A stretch of DNA of 6,106 nt, from NCBI GenBank assembly GCA_048594865.1, contig JBMDWZ010000002.1:1-6106 (forward strand), written 5' to 3'. This DNA comes from CALKWS01 sp048594865. Its GTDB lineage: Bacteria > Actinomycetota > Actinomycetes > Actinomycetales > Beutenbergiaceae. The notes under the pieces are model-generated. The model was not told the DNA's origin, did no database searches, and was given only the letters and a program-made list of their open reading frames with translations. The position numbers and the translations under genes are program-made. Every line of letters begins with the position of its first letter. Position 1 is the stretch's first letter. This document shows positions 5,286 to 6,106 of this stretch, piece by piece.

Positions 5286-5915
5286 TTAGCGGCTGGGGCC
5301 GCCCAGCAGGAACTCCACGACGTCGTCCGCCAGGCCCTGCACGGCCGCGTCCTGCTTGCCGACCAGGAACGACTGAGCACCATTCCAGTCGCTGCCGATT
5401 AGCTCGCCGCCGGACTCCCAGTGGGAGTTGTGCACGTTCTCACCGCTACGGACGGTGAGCACATTGACCTGAACGTCTTCGCTGCCAGGGGGCGTGACCG
5501 TCGTCGTCCCTTCCACCGCGATCACCGCACTTTGGGCGCTTGCAGCCGAAGCGCCGTCGTCGATCCGGTCGAAGGTGACGGGGGTTTCGGGGTGGCGTGC
5601 CACGTGGTCCACGAGCAGGAACTCGGCGTAGCCGGGCAAAGTGTCGGCGCCTAGGCCCAGGCCCTCACGGGAGATGTGGTTGTCGATGCCGCTCTGTTCC
5701 TGCCAGTAACGGGAGGTCAGCCACGTTCCGCCGCTTAGCCGCACGACCGATTCGGCGCGGTACCACTGCTCGGCGCCGGTGGGGAAGGCGATCCGGGTGG
5801 TGATCCGTTCGCTGGCGATGTCCCTGAATATCGCACCGACGTGTTCGCCATCCACGTAGAACGCTTCCCAGCGTTGGTGGGGCTCAAAGAGGGCGTCGTT
5901 CAGGCTGGACGTCAT
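5286..5915 (-). CDS. Conserved-looking soluble protein of unknown function
   Basis: This 209-residue protein has no signal peptide and no membrane segment, so it is probably cytoplasmic. I do not recognise the family. The first ~70 residues alternate short hydrophobic strands with charged turns (WEAFYVDGEHVGAIFRDI, ITTRIAFPTGAEQWYRAESV), which suggests a beta-rich fold. A Gly-rich SREGLGLGADTLPGYAEFLLVDHVARH region (82-108) follows. The middle (~121-146) is Ala/Ser/Thr-rich and may be a loop. The C-terminal part contains GENVHNSHWESGGELIGSDWNGAQSF and a final helix (AAVQGLADDVVEFLL). ATG 5915 was chosen as start; GAGGA on the minus strand (5928-5932) lies 12 nt upstream, slightly far for a ribosome binding site but plausible. 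It converges on the channel 2 operon. Confidence 0.75.
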   Translation of the reverse strand: MTSSLNDALFEPHQRWEAFYVDGEHVGAIFRDIASERITTRIAFPTGAEQWYRAESVVRLSGGTWLTSRYWQEQSGIDNHISREGLGLGADTLPGYAEFLLVDHVARHPETPVTFDRIDDGASAASAQSAVIAVEGTTTVTPPGSEDVQVNVLTVRSGENVHNSHWESGGELIGSDWNGAQSFLVGKQDAAVQGLADDVVEFLLGGPSR

Positions 5916-6106
5916 CGGTGGATCGGGTCCTCATCGCTTGGCTGTCGGGCTTGCTTCGTTCCTCCACCCCTGCGGAACGCCGACTACCTTGCCACAGGCC
6001 CGCGCGCGGGCGCGGCCCGTCTCACCAGGCGAATCCCCCACTCCACCTCCACCCCTGCCGCCGGGGGCGCCCGCGTGGGGGGCCACAACCCCCCCAAGGG
6101 GGCGCG
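5916..6106. other. Gene-free GC-rich right end with palindromes
   Basis: No convincing coding frame is seen in these 191 bases. They contain a perfect 14-bp palindrome GCCCGCGCGCGGGC (5998-6011). At the extreme right is an alternation of a G6 run (6077-6082), a C7 run (6089-6095) and a G5 run (6098-6102). The C run can pair with either G run, giving two mutually exclusive hairpins. The part next to 5915 should hold the promoter of the minus-strand gene, but I see no clear -10/-35 pair. Confidence 0.5.

Noticed and set aside
5094..5402. 102-residue plus-strand open frame and its neighbours around 5094-5458
   Set aside because: They run through palindromes and direct repeats and then antisense to the 5286-5915 gene, with no ribosome binding site or recognisable protein pattern.
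5998..6011. 14-bp GC palindrome as a regulatory site
   Set aside because: GCCCGCGCGCGGGC is pure G/C alternation in a very GC-rich stretch, with no promoter beside it, so chance is a sufficient explanation.

Overview
This is a GC-rich bacterial window, most likely from an Actinomycetota (high-GC Gram-positive) chromosome. The evidence is strong G/C bias at third codon positions, GTG starts, and three genes whose start codon sits 6-7 nt after a TAnnnT-type -10 box with no Shine-Dalgarno, as expected of leaderless mRNAs common in that phylum. I cannot name the genus. I see no rRNA, tRNA, CRISPR, insertion sequence or phage gene.

Layout. (1) Bases 1-414 (+) hold the 3' end of a gene for an acidic, Ser/Ala/Glu/Asp-rich protein that ends in one C-terminal membrane segment. 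(2) A convergent gene at 440-1789 (-) encodes a multi-pass membrane protein with a central LssY C-terminal-type domain. (3) An 80-bp divergent promoter region (1790-1869) separates it from channel 1. (4) Two tandem genes, 1870-2832 (+) and 2915-3892 (+), encode single-domain, six-transmembrane voltage-gated cation channels of the bacterial sodium channel (BacNav, NavAb/NaChBac-like) superfamily. (5) A GNAT acetyltransferase (3892-4497) overlaps the channel 2 stop by one base. It is followed by a small two-TM membrane protein (4494-5072) with an ATGA overlap, so channel 2, GNAT and the small protein look like one translationally coupled operon. (6) A 213-bp gene-free stretch (5073-5285) carries a strong 15-bp inverted repeat and two sets of short direct repeats. 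(7) A convergent gene of unknown function lies at 5286-5915 (-). (8) The right end (5916-6106) is gene-free and very GC-rich with palindromic segments.

The centre of interest is the channel pair. Both proteins have the four-arginine S4 voltage sensor, an S5-P-S6 pore and a C-terminal coiled coil. In both, the selectivity filter reads T-M-D-N-W-S rather than the classic T-L-E-S-W of bacterial sodium channels. The aspartate replaces the high-field-strength glutamate and gives the T-x-D-x-W pattern described for CatSper channels and approached by engineered calcium-selective BacNav mutants. The two are about 74% identical over ~226 residues by hand count, but their cytoplasmic linkers and N-termini are unrelated. 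This suggests a tandem duplication with preserved pore and coiled coil, possibly able to form heterotetramers. Channel 2 also has a 9-bp perfect inverted repeat over its promoter, absent from channel 1, so the two may be regulated differently.
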